Of a stretch of 64,000 nt of DNA, positions 36,955 to 45,563 are shown one piece after another. The notes beneath the pieces are model-generated. The model did no database searches. It saw only the letters and a list, made by a program, of their open reading frames with translations, and was not told the origin of the DNA. Origin of the DNA: Cupriavidus cauae (GTDB lineage Bacteria; Pseudomonadota; Gammaproteobacteria; Burkholderiales; Burkholderiaceae); NCBI RefSeq assembly GCF_008632125.1, contig NZ_VWRN01000035.1, forward strand, positions 186,001 through 250,000, in the 5' to 3' direction. A program made the position numbers and the translations under genes. Position 1 is the stretch's first letter, and every line of letters starts with the position of its first letter.

Positions 36955-37935
36955 ATGCAATCGGCGGCAATACAAATACAGAAAAACGGCGGGCCGGACG
37001 AACTGGAGTTCATCGAAGTCGCCGTGCCGCCGCCTGGCGAGGGCGAGGTCCAGATCCGGCAGAGCGCGATCGGCGTCAATTTCGCGGACATCTATCAACG
37101 GCGCGGCAGCCATGGGCCGCATCAGCCGACCTCGTTCCCGATCGTGCTCGGCTCGCAGGGGGCGGGCCGCATCGAAGCGGTGGGGCCCGGCGTCAGCGGA
37201 TTGGAGGTCGGGCAATCGGTCGGCTGCTTCCAGCCGGGGGCCTATCAGGTCGTGCGCAACGTCCCCGCGGCACGCGTGGTGCCATTGCCCGCGCAGATCC
37301 CCGAAGACGTGGCAGGCGCCACGCTGCTGCGCGGCCTGACCGCGGAATATCTGCTGCGCCGGATTTCCCCGGTCCAACCCGGCGATGCGGTGCTGGTACA
37401 TGCGGCGGCCGGCGGCATGGGCGTGATCCTGTGCCAATGGGCGCGTGCCTTGGGCGCGACGGTGATCGGCACGGTCGGCTCGGAGGCCAAGCGAGAGATC
37501 GCGCTGGCCCATGGCTGCCATCACGTCATCGACTATCGGCGCGAGGACTTCGTCGCCCGCACGCTTGAACTGACGGACGGCCGCGGTGTCGCGGTGGTCT
37601 ACGATGCCGTCGGCAAGGATGTGTTCGTGCCGTCGCTGTCGTGCCTGCGTCCGCTGGGCATGGCGATCAACTATGGCACCGCGTCCGGCGACGTCGAGGC
37701 GTTCGACCTGCAGCTGCTGCACGCGAAGTCGCTGATGGTCTGCCGTCCCACGCTGCGCACCTTCATTGCCGATGCCGCCTCGCTGCGCCAAGGCATGGCC
37801 GCGCTGTCCGAGGCGGTCGGTGCCGGTCATGTGCGGCTCGAAGTCGGCCAGCGCTTTGCCTTTGCCGACGCGCGCGAGGCCCACCGGCAGCTCGAAGCCC
37901 GGCAGACCAGCGGCGCCGTGGTGCTGATTCCGTAG
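36955..37935 (+). CDS. Quinone oxidoreductase, zinc-independent MDR family
   Basis: NADPH-dependent oxidoreductase of 326 residues (QorA-like medium-chain dehydrogenase without zinc). Seen: GVNFADIYQRRGSHGP near residue 38, the cofactor loop VHAAAGGMGVILCQWA (about 148-163), and DAVGKDVFVPSLSCLRPLG. An AAGGA site is 5-6 bases before the ATG at 36955. It leads a three-gene run (reductase, GST, enoyl-CoA hydratase) divergent from the CoA transferase gene. Confidence 0.9.
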   Translation: MQSAAIQIQKNGGPDELEFIEVAVPPPGEGEVQIRQSAIGVNFADIYQRRGSHGPHQPTSFPIVLGSQGAGRIEAVGPGVSGLEVGQSVGCFQPGAYQVVRNVPAARVVPLPAQIPEDVAGATLLRGLTAEYLLRRISPVQPGDAVLVHAAAGGMGVILCQWARALGATVIGTVGSEAKREIALAHGCHHVIDYRREDFVARTLELTDGRGVAVVYDAVGKDVFVPSLSCLRPLGMAINYGTASGDVEAFDLQLLHAKSLMVCRPTLRTFIADAASLRQGMAALSEAVGAGHVRLEVGQRFAFADAREAHRQLEARQTSGAVVLIP

Positions 37936-37975
37936 TCCCGCCGGCGATGGAAACCGTATCACCAGGAGAAGCGGC

Positions 37976-38713
37976 ATGAAGCTCTATCACAGCTGGCTGT
38001 CCAGCGCGTCGCGCCGCGTGCGCCTGTGCCTGGCCGAGAAGGGCATCTGCTATGACAGCGTGCCGGTCGACATGCGCCGGCAGGAGCATCACTCCGCGGC
38101 CTATCTGGCCGTCAATCCCAACGGCGTGGTGCCCGGGCTGGTGCTGGACGACGGCCGGGCGCTGCATGAAAGCAGCACCATCTGCGAATACCTCGACGAC
38201 ACGCATCCGGAGCCGCCGCTGCGGCCGGCCGATCCCTATCGGCGCGCCGAGATGCGCAATTTCATTCGCTGGACCGACGAGCGCGCGCTGCCGAATCTGC
38301 TGATCCTGAACTGGAGCCTGGTATTCCAGGCGCAGGCGTCGCAATGGACCGACGCGGAGCTGGCCGAACGGCTGGCCCGCGTGCCGACCGCGCAGCGGCG
38401 CGAGGCGTGGCTGCGCGTCGCGCGACGGCCCTATACCGACGACGAGAAGCGCGCCGCGCTGGACCAGTTGAAGGCCATCGTGCCGAAGATGGAGGCGATG
38501 CTGGAGGAGGGCCCATGGCTGCTCGGCGATCGCTACACGCTCGCCGATATCGCCGCCGTGCCGTTCGTGGCGCGCCTGGCCGAACTCGATGCCGACGCGC
38601 TGTCGCCGGATGCCGCGCCCGCCGTGGCCGACTGGTGGCGGCGGGTGCAGGCCCGTCCCGCCTTTGCCGAAGCACGGATCGATCGCTTCGATGCCGCCGT
38701 GGCAAGCGCGTAA
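37976..38713 (+). CDS. Glutathione S-transferase family protein
   Basis: Protein of 245 residues with an N-terminal thioredoxin-like GST domain (MKLYHSWLSSASRRVRLCLAEKG, about residues 1-23, with a Ser at the catalytic position; NPNGVVPGLVLDDG with the cis-Pro; HESSTICEYLDD) and a C-terminal helical domain (GDRYTLADIAAVPF N-cap box). A GGAG site precedes the ATG. Such GSTs in catabolic clusters may isomerise or remove halide or aryl ether groups; the reaction here is unknown. Confidence 0.88.
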   Translation: MKLYHSWLSSASRRVRLCLAEKGICYDSVPVDMRRQEHHSAAYLAVNPNGVVPGLVLDDGRALHESSTICEYLDDTHPEPPLRPADPYRRAEMRNFIRWTDERALPNLLILNWSLVFQAQASQWTDAELAERLARVPTAQRREAWLRVARRPYTDDEKRAALDQLKAIVPKMEAMLEEGPWLLGDRYTLADIAAVPFVARLAELDADALSPDAAPAVADWWRRVQARPAFAEARIDRFDAAVASA

Positions 38714-38767
38714 GCCGGATTGCTTTCCCCTTGATTCGACCACTCCCTCTCATTGCAAGGCCAGCCC

Positions 38768-39526
38768 ATGTCAGACACCGGATCGCTCCCCATTCTGGAA
38801 ATCGAAGACCGCATCGCCACCATCACGCTGAGCCGGCCCGAAGTTGCCAACCGGCTGGGGCCGGACGACCTGGCCGCGCTGCGCCAGCATGTCGACACGG
38901 TCAATGAGGCCGACGTGCTGGTGCTGCGCATCCGCGGCAGCGGCAAGTATTTCTGCAGCGGCTTCGATATCGGCAAGCTGGCCGCGGGTCAGCGCGGCGC
39001 CGGGTTCGAGCCGCTGGTCAATGCGCTGGAAGATTGCCGCCCCGTGACGATTGCCGAGATTCACGGCGGGGTCTACGGCGGCGGCACCGATCTCGCGCTG
39101 GCATGCGACTTCCGCATCGGGACACTCGCCACCGAGATGTTCATGCCGGCCGCTCGGCTGGGCCTGCATTTCTATCAGGGCGGCATGGAGCGCTATGTCT
39201 CGCGGCTGGGTTTGAATGCCGCCAAGCATCTGTTCCTGACGGCCGAGAAGATCGATGCCGAGGCGATGTTCCGTTGTGGCTTCCTGACCGAATTGCTGCC
39301 GGCTTCGGCGCTGCGCGAACGCGTCGAGCAACTGTCGTCCACCATCGCGTCGCTGGCGCCGATTTCGGTGTTCGGCATGAAGAAGCATCTGAATGCGATT
39401 GCGCGCGGCGTGCTGGACGTCGAAGCATTGGCCGCCGATATGCAGCGCTCGGTGCAATCGGAGGACATCAAGGAGGGGGCCATCGCCTGGAAGGAAAAGC
39501 GGGTGCCGAGGTTTGTCGGGCGATAG
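38768..39526 (+). CDS. Enoyl-CoA hydratase/isomerase family protein
   Basis: Crotonase-fold enzyme of 252 residues. The oxyanion-hole segments are visible as FCSGFDIGKLA (about residue 61) and the GGVYGGGTDLALACDF segment (about residue 102). In true hydratases two Glu residues catalyse; here the positions equivalent to them read Asp/Ala-rich (GGTDLALACD, MPAARLGLHF), so another crotonase reaction is possible. It follows the GST gene by 54 bases. Together with the CoA transferase it suggests beta-oxidation-like breakdown of an acid. Confidence 0.82.
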   Translation: MSDTGSLPILEIEDRIATITLSRPEVANRLGPDDLAALRQHVDTVNEADVLVLRIRGSGKYFCSGFDIGKLAAGQRGAGFEPLVNALEDCRPVTIAEIHGGVYGGGTDLALACDFRIGTLATEMFMPAARLGLHFYQGGMERYVSRLGLNAAKHLFLTAEKIDAEAMFRCGFLTELLPASALRERVEQLSSTIASLAPISVFGMKKHLNAIARGVLDVEALAADMQRSVQSEDIKEGAIAWKEKRVPRFVGR

Positions 39527-39623
39527 TACGGTCGGCGGCCAGGCCGGTAGGCCCGTAGGCCGTCAAGTTCGTCGGGGCGCCAGGTCGTCAGATCGTCGGA
39601 TCTTCAGCGCGCCGCCTCCGATC

Positions 39624-40652
39624 TCAAGCCGCCATTTGGCGTTCCAGCGTTTTCGCGTTGAATCCCGTCAGGCAATCGAGATCCAGCGCGCGGATCTGAT
39701 CGGTCATGAAGTCGATAAAGACGCGAATGCGGGTGGGCAGGTGCTGGCGGCTGAGATAGCAGATAAAGTGGCCGCGATCGTCCGGTGCGTGCCGGGCCAG
39801 CGCCACGACGAGCTCGTTGGCCGCAATGTGATCGCAGATCTGGTATCCCGCCATTTGCGCGATGCCCCATCCCTGCAGCACCGCTTCGAGCACCAGGTCG
39901 GCGTCGTTGAAGGTCAGCCGGGCCGTGGGCATGTATTTGCGCACGGCGCCATCGACCTTGAATTCCCATTCGAATATCCGCCCGCTGGCAAAGCGGAAAT
40001 TGATGCAATCGTGCTCGGCGAGTTGTTCCAGCGTCTGCGGCAATCCGTGCGCGGCCACATAAGCGGGCGATGCGCACAACGCCATCTGCATGGGAATCAG
40101 CCGCTTGGCGATGATGCTCGAATCTTCGATGCGACCGTTGCGGAATGCCACGTCAATTTGCTCGGAGGCGAAGTCGGTGGGCCGGTCGTCGAGCAGCAGG
40201 TCGATGGCGATATCCGGATAGGCCTTCATGAAGCGTTCCAGCAGCGGCGCGACGATCTTCCTGCCGAAGCCGACCGTCGAGCTGATGCGGATCAGGCCGC
40301 GCGGCGGACCTTCCCGGAGCTCCAGCATGTCGTTCATCGCCTCGACGATATGCGTCACGCCCTGGTGGCAGTTTTCGAAGAAACGCTGACCTTCGCGCGT
40401 CAGCTGCGTGGTGCGCGTGGTACGGAGGAACAGCCGCGTACTGAGCTGGGTCTCCAGCTTCTGCACGTTGCGGCTGACCGCGGAGCGGCCGATGCCAAGG
40501 CGCTCGCCGGCCTTGGCAAAGCTGCCCTCGCTGGCGACGGCCATGAACGCCATGATGCCGGCATAGCTCGCCGCAAAGCTGGCGGAAAGCGCGTCGGCGC
40601 GATTGGGCAGGCTGAGGCGGAAGGCGCGTTCCGCTGTTTCCGGTTCGTTCAT
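39624..40652 (-). CDS. LysR family transcriptional regulator
   Basis: Regulator of 342 residues. The HTH (about residues 30-90, EGSFAKAGERLGIGRSAVSRN) sits unusually far from the N-terminus because of about 28 extra residues (MNEPETAERAFRLSL). The effector domain has RGLIRISSTVGFGRKIVAPLLERF. The start at 40652 has AGGGAG upstream; a 7-codon longer start is possible. It is tail to tail with the enoyl-CoA hydratase gene and divergent from the AraC-type gene. Confidence 0.87.
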   Translation of the reverse strand: MNEPETAERAFRLSLPNRADALSASFAASYAGIMAFMAVASEGSFAKAGERLGIGRSAVSRNVQKLETQLSTRLFLRTTRTTQLTREGQRFFENCHQGVTHIVEAMNDMLELREGPPRGLIRISSTVGFGRKIVAPLLERFMKAYPDIAIDLLLDDRPTDFASEQIDVAFRNGRIEDSSIIAKRLIPMQMALCASPAYVAAHGLPQTLEQLAEHDCINFRFASGRIFEWEFKVDGAVRKYMPTARLTFNDADLVLEAVLQGWGIAQMAGYQICDHIAANELVVALARHAPDDRGHFICYLSRQHLPTRIRVFIDFMTDQIRALDLDCLTGFNAKTLERQMAA

Positions 40653-40959
40653 TTCAGCACTCCCTGAATGCATCGCCGCAAGAAATGAGGCGTGCCTGGA
40701 TGCTAATCAGGCGCCGGTGTACGGTAAATGACAGCGTTCCCTGATTTTCTGCCAGGCTGCCATCGGGTTTCCGCGCGCTTTGCCATGTGCGATCGAGATT
40801 GGTGCAGAAATGGAAACGGCGTCGCATTGCCGCATTGCCGCATGGGGCGCCGCATGGATACGCTGCTCGCACGCCCTTGCATGTCGTTGCACACGCTTGC
40901 GCGCGCTTGCACGCCATCGCCGGCACGACATAACATCCGGTGTCCTCTTCTCGGCTGCC
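40653..40959. promoter_or_regulatory. Divergent promoter region of LysR and AraC-type genes
   Basis: 307 bases with no real gene. It contains the first copy of the shared 26-nt motif (40797-40822) and a run of related short words (CATTGCCG twice at 40825-40840; GCTTGC and TTGCACGC further on), which may be simple slipped repeats. Confidence 0.5.
40797..40822 (+). promoter_or_regulatory. Copy 1 of a shared 26-nt motif, likely AraC/GlxA-type operator
   Basis: Begins GATTGGTGC and ends GGCGT. Two more copies of the same length and strand are at 42068 and 43473; 19 of 26 positions are identical in all three. This copy ends 137 bases before the regulator's own start, which suits autoregulation. 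See the related finding. Confidence 0.6.
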
Positions 40960-41976
40960 ATGGAATTGAATCCCTCGCCCTCCGCCTCCGCGCCCATTGA
41001 ACCCATGCCGCGCAATGTCGTGTTCGTGCTGTATCCCGAGGTCAGCCTGCTCGATTTCGCCGGCCCGCAGACGGTGTTCTGGGCCGCATCCCATTACGCC
41101 CACGAGCGCGGCATGCCGGGCTATCGCTGCCATGTCGCCAGCGAGTCCGGCGGGGCGGTCGCGGCGGTGGAGGGCACGGCGATGCAGACCGTGGCGCTCG
41201 ATACCCTGGACCTGCGCGAGGTCGACACCGTGATCGTGCCGGGCTCGCCGTACATTCTCCAGGTCGCCATCGACTCCGGATCGCTGATCGAATGGCTGGG
41301 CATGGCCTCCGCCAGGGTCCGTCGCACGGCCTCTGTCTGCAGCGGGGCGTTCCTGCTGGCCCACGCCGGGCTGCTCGATGGCAAGCGGGCCACCACGCAT
41401 TGGGCGATGCTGCAGCGGTTTCACGAGATGTTCCCGACGGTCGACCTGGATGCCGATGCGATCTTCGTGCAGCAGCAGAATCTGTGGACCTCGGCCGGCG
41501 TCACCACCGGCATCGATCTGGCGCTCGCCATGGTGGAGGCCGATTGCGGCCACGAGGTCGCCCTCAATGTCGCCAAGGAACTCGCGGTCTATATGAAGCG
41601 CCCAGGCGCACAGCCACAGCTCAGCGAGATCCTGATCACGCAGAGCCGCCAGGTACCGCTGTTCGAGACGCTGCATTTGTGGATCGTCCAGAATCTGTCC
41701 CGCGAAGACCTGTCCGTCGAGCAACTGGCCGATCGCGTCGGCATGAGTCCGCGCAACTTCGCGCGGGTCTACAAGGAAAAGACCGGACGCACGCCCGCCA
41801 AGGGGGTCGAGCACTTCCGCATGGAAGCAGCGCGCGGCCTGCTGCAGGACATGGACAAGCCGGTCGACCAGATCGCGCGCGAATGCGGCTTCGGCAGCGA
41901 GGAGCGCATGCGGGTCGCCTTCCAGAGGCACTTCGGGCTCTCGCCCAGCGAATACCGGCTGCGGGTCAATCGCTGA
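40960..41976 (+). CDS. GlxA-type transcriptional regulator (DJ-1/PfpI + AraC HTH)
   Basis: Regulator of 338 residues. The N-terminal part (about residues 15-185) is a DJ-1/PfpI amidotransferase-like domain (NVVFVLYPEVSLLDFAGP; the nucleophile-elbow region reads RRTASVCSGAFLLAHAG with the Cys kept), and the C-terminal 110 residues are an AraC-type double HTH (LSVEQLADRVGMSPRNFARVYKEKTG; CGFGSEERMRVAFQRHFGLSPSEYR). The ATG at 41005 is an alternative start nearer the usual N-terminus. The downstream NmrA/Ohr/AhpD/cupin set is its likely target. Confidence 0.88.
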   Translation: MELNPSPSASAPIEPMPRNVVFVLYPEVSLLDFAGPQTVFWAASHYAHERGMPGYRCHVASESGGAVAAVEGTAMQTVALDTLDLREVDTVIVPGSPYILQVAIDSGSLIEWLGMASARVRRTASVCSGAFLLAHAGLLDGKRATTHWAMLQRFHEMFPTVDLDADAIFVQQQNLWTSAGVTTGIDLALAMVEADCGHEVALNVAKELAVYMKRPGAQPQLSEILITQSRQVPLFETLHLWIVQNLSREDLSVEQLADRVGMSPRNFARVYKEKTGRTPAKGVEHFRMEAARGLLQDMDKPVDQIARECGFGSEERMRVAFQRHFGLSPSEYRLRVNR

Positions 41977-42067
41977 TCCGCGCATCGCCTTCGAGCCATC
42001 CTGCGATTTCCGTCCCGCGTCCCGCCGCCGCGACAGGCAGTGCGGTCGGGATGCCTGCTGCCCGCGC

Positions 42068-42093
42068 GATTGGTGCCAAACGGGAAACACCGT
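42068..42093 (+). promoter_or_regulatory. Copy 2 of the shared 26-nt motif
   Basis: Begins GATTGGTGCC and ends ACCGT; ends 98 bases before the NmrA-like start codon, on the same strand as the other copies. Likely operator of the nearby AraC/GlxA-type regulator. Confidence 0.6.
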
Positions 42094-42191
42094 GGTCCGC
42101 GCTTCGGTCTGGTGCTCAACTCCCGCGACCCCTAGCATGAGGTGGAGCTGTTCCATTTCCACTCACTCCACACACAGCAGGGAGACGCATC

Positions 42192-42944
42192 ATGAAGATC
42201 GTTGTCATTGGCGGGACCGGCCTGATCGGCAAGAAGGTCGTGGCGAGACTGTCGGCGCAGGGCCATGACGTGATTGCCGCCGCACCGCAGACCGGCGTCA
42301 ACGCGCTGACCGGCGAAGGCCTGGCGGAGGCCCTGGCGGGCGCGAAGGTGGTAGTCGATCTCGCCAATTCGCCGTCGTTCGAGGACGCGGCGGTCCTGCA
42401 TTTCTTCGAGACCTCGGGGCGTAATCTCGCCGTTGCCGAGAAGGAAGCGGGCGTGGCGCACCACGTCGCGCTGTCGGTGGTGGGCACCGACAAGCTGCAG
42501 CAGAGCGGCTACTTCCGCGCCAAGATCGCGCAGGAGGCGCTGATCCGCCAGTCCGGCGTGCCTTACACGATCGTCCGCTCGACCCAGTTCATGGAGTTTC
42601 TCGGCGGCATCGTGCAATCCGCGGCGCAGGGCGACGCGATCCGGCTGTCGTCGGCGCTGATCCAGCCGATTTCGTCGGACGACGTCGCGCAGGCCGTGGC
42701 CGAGCGCGCGCTGGCCGCGCCGGCGAACGGCATCGTCGAGATTGCCGGTCCGGAGCAGTTCAAGATGAGCGACCTCGTGCAGCGCTATCTGAAGGCGATC
42801 GGCGATGCACGGACCGTGCAGGTCGATCCCGCCGCGCGCTACTTCGGCGCCGAGCTGCAGACGGGCACGCTGGTGCCGGAGGGCGAAGCGCATCTCGGAC
42901 GCGTGGGCTTCGAAGACTGGATGCGCCAATCTCGAGCCCACTAG
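42192..42944 (+). CDS. NmrA-like NAD(P)-binding SDR protein
   Basis: Atypical SDR of 250 residues: Rossmann loop VIGGTGLIGKKVV at the extreme N-terminus, VHHVALSVVG-like AHHVALSVVGTDKL, and GYFRAKIAQEALIRQSGVPYTIVR, cited as about residues 103-126, as in NmrA/HSCARG proteins, which sense redox or quinones. It is preceded by GGGAG. The Ohr gene follows at 13 bases. A role in redox response is inferred from the neighbours. Confidence 0.85.
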   Translation: MKIVVIGGTGLIGKKVVARLSAQGHDVIAAAPQTGVNALTGEGLAEALAGAKVVVDLANSPSFEDAAVLHFFETSGRNLAVAEKEAGVAHHVALSVVGTDKLQQSGYFRAKIAQEALIRQSGVPYTIVRSTQFMEFLGGIVQSAAQGDAIRLSSALIQPISSDDVAQAVAERALAAPANGIVEIAGPEQFKMSDLVQRYLKAIGDARTVQVDPAARYFGAELQTGTLVPEGEAHLGRVGFEDWMRQSRAH

Positions 42945-42957
42945 GCGCGGCGGCCCG

Positions 42958-43458
42958 ATGGAAAACAAGGGGCTCAAACCGCCACCGCTGACGCTGCTCG
43001 ACCGATATCGCGGACGCGACTTTGCCACGCTGTACACGACCACCGTGACGGTATCGGGAGGCGAGTCCGGGCACGGCCGCGCCTCCGGTATCGCGCGGTC
43101 CGATGACGGCAACCTGCATCTCGAACTGAGGTTGCCGGCGGCGCTCGGCGGCCCGGGCGGCGGCACCAATCCCGAGCAACTCTTTGCCGCTGGCTTCGCG
43201 GCGTGCTTCCACGGGGCCTTGAGCCTGCTGGCGCAGCGCGAGCAGATCGATGTCCCCACGATGACGGTCGCGGCCAAGGTCTCGTTCGGCCGCGATCCCA
43301 GCGACGGCGGCTACGCCTTGATTGCCGAGATCCATATCCGCATGCCGGGGGTCGACAAGCCGGTCGCCGAAGAACTCGTTCGCCATACCGAGCGCTTCTG
43401 TCCCTACGCCAAGATGGCGCGCGAAGGCATTCGCACCGTCATTACCGTGTCGGTTTGA
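42958..43458 (+). CDS. OsmC/Ohr family peroxiredoxin
   Basis: Protein of 166 residues that reduces organic hydroperoxides with two cysteines. Both are visible: FAACFHGAL (about residue 81) and ERFCPYAKMA (about 148). The region GGGTNPEQLFAAGFAAC is the family signature. The N-terminal extension of about 30 residues is rather long. It begins 13 bases after the NmrA-like stop, so the pair is an operon. Confidence 0.9.
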   Translation: MENKGLKPPPLTLLDRYRGRDFATLYTTTVTVSGGESGHGRASGIARSDDGNLHLELRLPAALGGPGGGTNPEQLFAAGFAACFHGALSLLAQREQIDVPTMTVAAKVSFGRDPSDGGYALIAEIHIRMPGVDKPVAEELVRHTERFCPYAKMAREGIRTVITVSV

Positions 43459-43472
43459 GAACGGGAATCCGC

Positions 43473-43498
43473 GATTGGTGCCGAAGCGGCAACAGCGT
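43473..43498 (+). promoter_or_regulatory. Copy 3 of the shared 26-nt motif
   Basis: Begins GATTGGTGCC and ends CAGCGT; ends 125 bases before the AhpD-like start. Its presence in the 165-base gap suggests that the AhpD-like/cupin pair has a promoter of its own under the same regulator. Confidence 0.6.
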
Positions 43499-43623
43499 GC
43501 GCACCTTGGCGGTACTACCGGGGTAACGGCCCCAACCCTACGATGCCATCCAAGCCGAGCCGCATCGATTCGCGATGCGGCCTCGGTGAAGACAACACTG
43601 ATTTCCGCTCACCAGGAGCCACC

Positions 43624-44103
43624 ATGACCCAACGCCTCAACTATTTCCAGCAATCGCCGGAACTGTCCAGGAAGCTGATCGAACTCGGCACGATGTTCCA
43701 GAAGACGACGATCGAGCCCCATATCCGCGAACTCGTCGAGATCCGCACGTCGCAGCTCAACGGCTGCGGCTTCTGCGTCGACATGCACATCAAGATGGCG
43801 AAGATCCACGGCGAGCGCGAACTGCGCCTGCATCATCTGGCCGTCTGGCGCGAATCGACGCTGTTCTCGCCGCGCGAGCGCGCCGCGCTGGCGTGGGCCG
43901 AGGTGCTGACCCATATCCCGGCCCACGGCGTGCCCGACGACATCTACGAACGCGTGCGGACCCAGTACAGCGAGAAGGAGCTGTCGGACCTGACCTTCCT
44001 GGTCGGCACGATCAATTCCTGGAACCGCCTGAACGTCGCGTTCCGCACCGTGCCGGGCTCGTCCGACAAGGCGTTCGGCCTCGACAAGGCCAACCTGGAG
44101 TAA
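43624..44103 (+). CDS. Carboxymuconolactone decarboxylase/AhpD-like protein
   Basis: Protein of 159 residues with the AhpD-type redox site N-G-C-G-F-C-V-D-M-H (CxxC plus His, about residues 49-57) and the SERERAALAWAEVLT-like segment SPRERAALAWAEVLTHI. AhpD-like proteins reduce peroxides or peroxiredoxins. CAGGAG precedes the ATG. It is followed after 4 bases by the cupin gene. A role in oxidative or electrophile stress fits the whole set. Confidence 0.9.
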   Translation: MTQRLNYFQQSPELSRKLIELGTMFQKTTIEPHIRELVEIRTSQLNGCGFCVDMHIKMAKIHGERELRLHHLAVWRESTLFSPRERAALAWAEVLTHIPAHGVPDDIYERVRTQYSEKELSDLTFLVGTINSWNRLNVAFRTVPGSSDKAFGLDKANLE

Positions 44104-44107
44104 TGCG

Positions 44108-44515
44108 ATGAAGCCAGTCACTGCTTTTGCCGCAACGCTGCTGCTGTCCTCCATGATGATGGGGCAGCCCGCCACCGCGGCCGGAGAAGGCGTCTCGGTC
44201 AAGCCGCTGCTGACGCAGCCGTTGCCCGAGTACCCCGGCAAGGAAGTCGAGATGATCGTCGTCGACTACGCGCCGGGCGGCGCCGATCCCGTGCATCGCC
44301 ATGACGCACACGGCTTCGTCTATGTGCTGGAGGGCAGCATCGTGATGGGCGTCAAGGGCGGCAAGGAGGTCACGCTCAAGGCCGGCGACACCTTCCACGA
44401 GGGCCCGAACGACATCCACACCGTCGGGCGCAACGCCAGCAAGACGCAGCCGGCCAAGTTCGTGGTGTTCCTGATCAAGAAGCAGGGCGCGCCGATTCTG
44501 ACGCCGGTGAAGTAG
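44108..44515 (+). CDS. Exported cupin-domain protein
   Basis: Protein of 135 residues: signal peptide (to about residue 25, MKPVTAFAATLLLSS start, cleavage near TAAG) and one cupin barrel with the first metal motif PVHRHDAHGFVYVLEG (about 61-76) and the second GDTFHEGPNDIHTVGRN (about 93-109), keeping His/Glu ligands. It acts in the periplasm. The gene is 4 bases after the AhpD-like gene. Substrate unknown. Confidence 0.85.
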   Translation: MKPVTAFAATLLLSSMMMGQPATAAGEGVSVKPLLTQPLPEYPGKEVEMIVVDYAPGGADPVHRHDAHGFVYVLEGSIVMGVKGGKEVTLKAGDTFHEGPNDIHTVGRNASKTQPAKFVVFLIKKQGAPILTPVK

Positions 44516-44559
44516 TTCGCGCGCATATCGACATACGTTTTGCTTCGTTCTCCTGGCGG

Positions 44560-44590
44560 AATGGGACCCATACCATTGTCTGGTCCCATT
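44560..44590. promoter_or_regulatory. Inverted repeat before the second dioxygenase operon
   Basis: Exact 9-bp arms AATGGGACC and GGTCCCATT, 13 bases apart, with TGGC/GCCA pairing further out. It ends 17 bases before the dioxygenase ATG. It could be an operator or a 5' UTR hairpin; there is no T-run. Confidence 0.55.
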
Positions 44591-44607
44591 CATGCCACGG
44601 AGAAGCG

Positions 44608-45537
44608 ATGAGCGCCGTCATCCAGGATCGTCCTGCCATCACGTCCAGCGAGCTGGACATCGTTCCGGTTTCGCCCCGCATCGGGGCCGAAGTGCGCGGA
44701 TTGCGCCTGTCCGGCTCGCTCGACCCGAGCACGCTGGAGGCGCTGAAGGCCGCCTTGCTGCGGCATCGCGTGCTGTTCCTGCGCGGGCAGCAGCATCTGG
44801 ACGACGCCACGCACCAGGCGTTCGGCCGGCTGTGGGGCGAGATCGAATCGCACCCCACCGTGCCCGCGCCCGACGGCACCACCTTCCTCGAACTCGACTC
44901 GCGCCATGGCGGCCGCGCCGATTCCTGGCATACCGACGTGACCTTCAAGGTCGCGCCGCCCAAGGTCTGCATCCTGCGGGCCGTGGTTTTGCCGCCGGTA
45001 GGCGGCGATACCGTGTGGGCCAACACGGTGGCCGCCTATGACGCGCTGCCGGAAGAACTGAAGGCGATCGCCGATCGTCTGTGGGCCGTCCACGGCAACG
45101 ACTTCGACTACGCCGAGACTCGCGTCGACCACGGCGCGAGCGAGCAGGAGGCGGAGGGGCGCAAGAAGTATCGTGCCGTCTTCACGCGCACGGTCATCGA
45201 GGCCGAGCATCCCGTCGTGCGGGTCCACCCGGAAACCGGCGAGCGCGCGCTGCTGCTGGGCCATTTCATCAAGCGGCTGTCGCGGCTTTCCACCAGCGAA
45301 TCCCGCCATCTGCTCGAGGTGCTGCAACAGCGCGTGGTCCGGCTGGAGAACACCGTGCGCTGGCGCTGGTCGCCCGGCGACGTGGCGATCTGGGACAACC
45401 GCGCCACGCAGCACTATGCGCTCAACGATTACGGCGACCAGCACCGCGTGGTGCGGCGCGTGACCGTCAGCGGCGACGTGCCGGTCGGGGTCGACGGCCG
45501 CAGCAGTGTCGACCTGACTGCCGCCGCGCAGCAGTGA
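44608..45537 (+). CDS. TauD/TfdA family 2-oxoglutarate-dependent dioxygenase
   Basis: Protein of 309 residues, close in layout to taurine dioxygenase and AtsK-type alkylsulfatase. The iron ligands are His and Asp of WHTDVTF (about residue 108) and the distal His in NRATQHYALNDYGDQHRVVRRV (about residues 269-291, which also holds the 2-oxoglutarate Arg). It is followed by a full ABC importer on the same strand, so the imported compound may be its substrate, for example a sulfonate or sulfate ester. That link is inference. Confidence 0.88.
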   Translation: MSAVIQDRPAITSSELDIVPVSPRIGAEVRGLRLSGSLDPSTLEALKAALLRHRVLFLRGQQHLDDATHQAFGRLWGEIESHPTVPAPDGTTFLELDSRHGGRADSWHTDVTFKVAPPKVCILRAVVLPPVGGDTVWANTVAAYDALPEELKAIADRLWAVHGNDFDYAETRVDHGASEQEAEGRKKYRAVFTRTVIEAEHPVVRVHPETGERALLLGHFIKRLSRLSTSESRHLLEVLQQRVVRLENTVRWRWSPGDVAIWDNRATQHYALNDYGDQHRVVRRVTVSGDVPVGVDGRSSVDLTAAAQQ

Positions 45538-45563
45538 TTCATGCCAATGCATCAGGACATGAC

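Noticed and set aside
38768..39526. Naming the crotonase-fold gene as a specific hydratase (for example PaaF/CaiD)
   Set aside because: The catalytic Glu positions are not clearly conserved, so only the superfamily call is safe.
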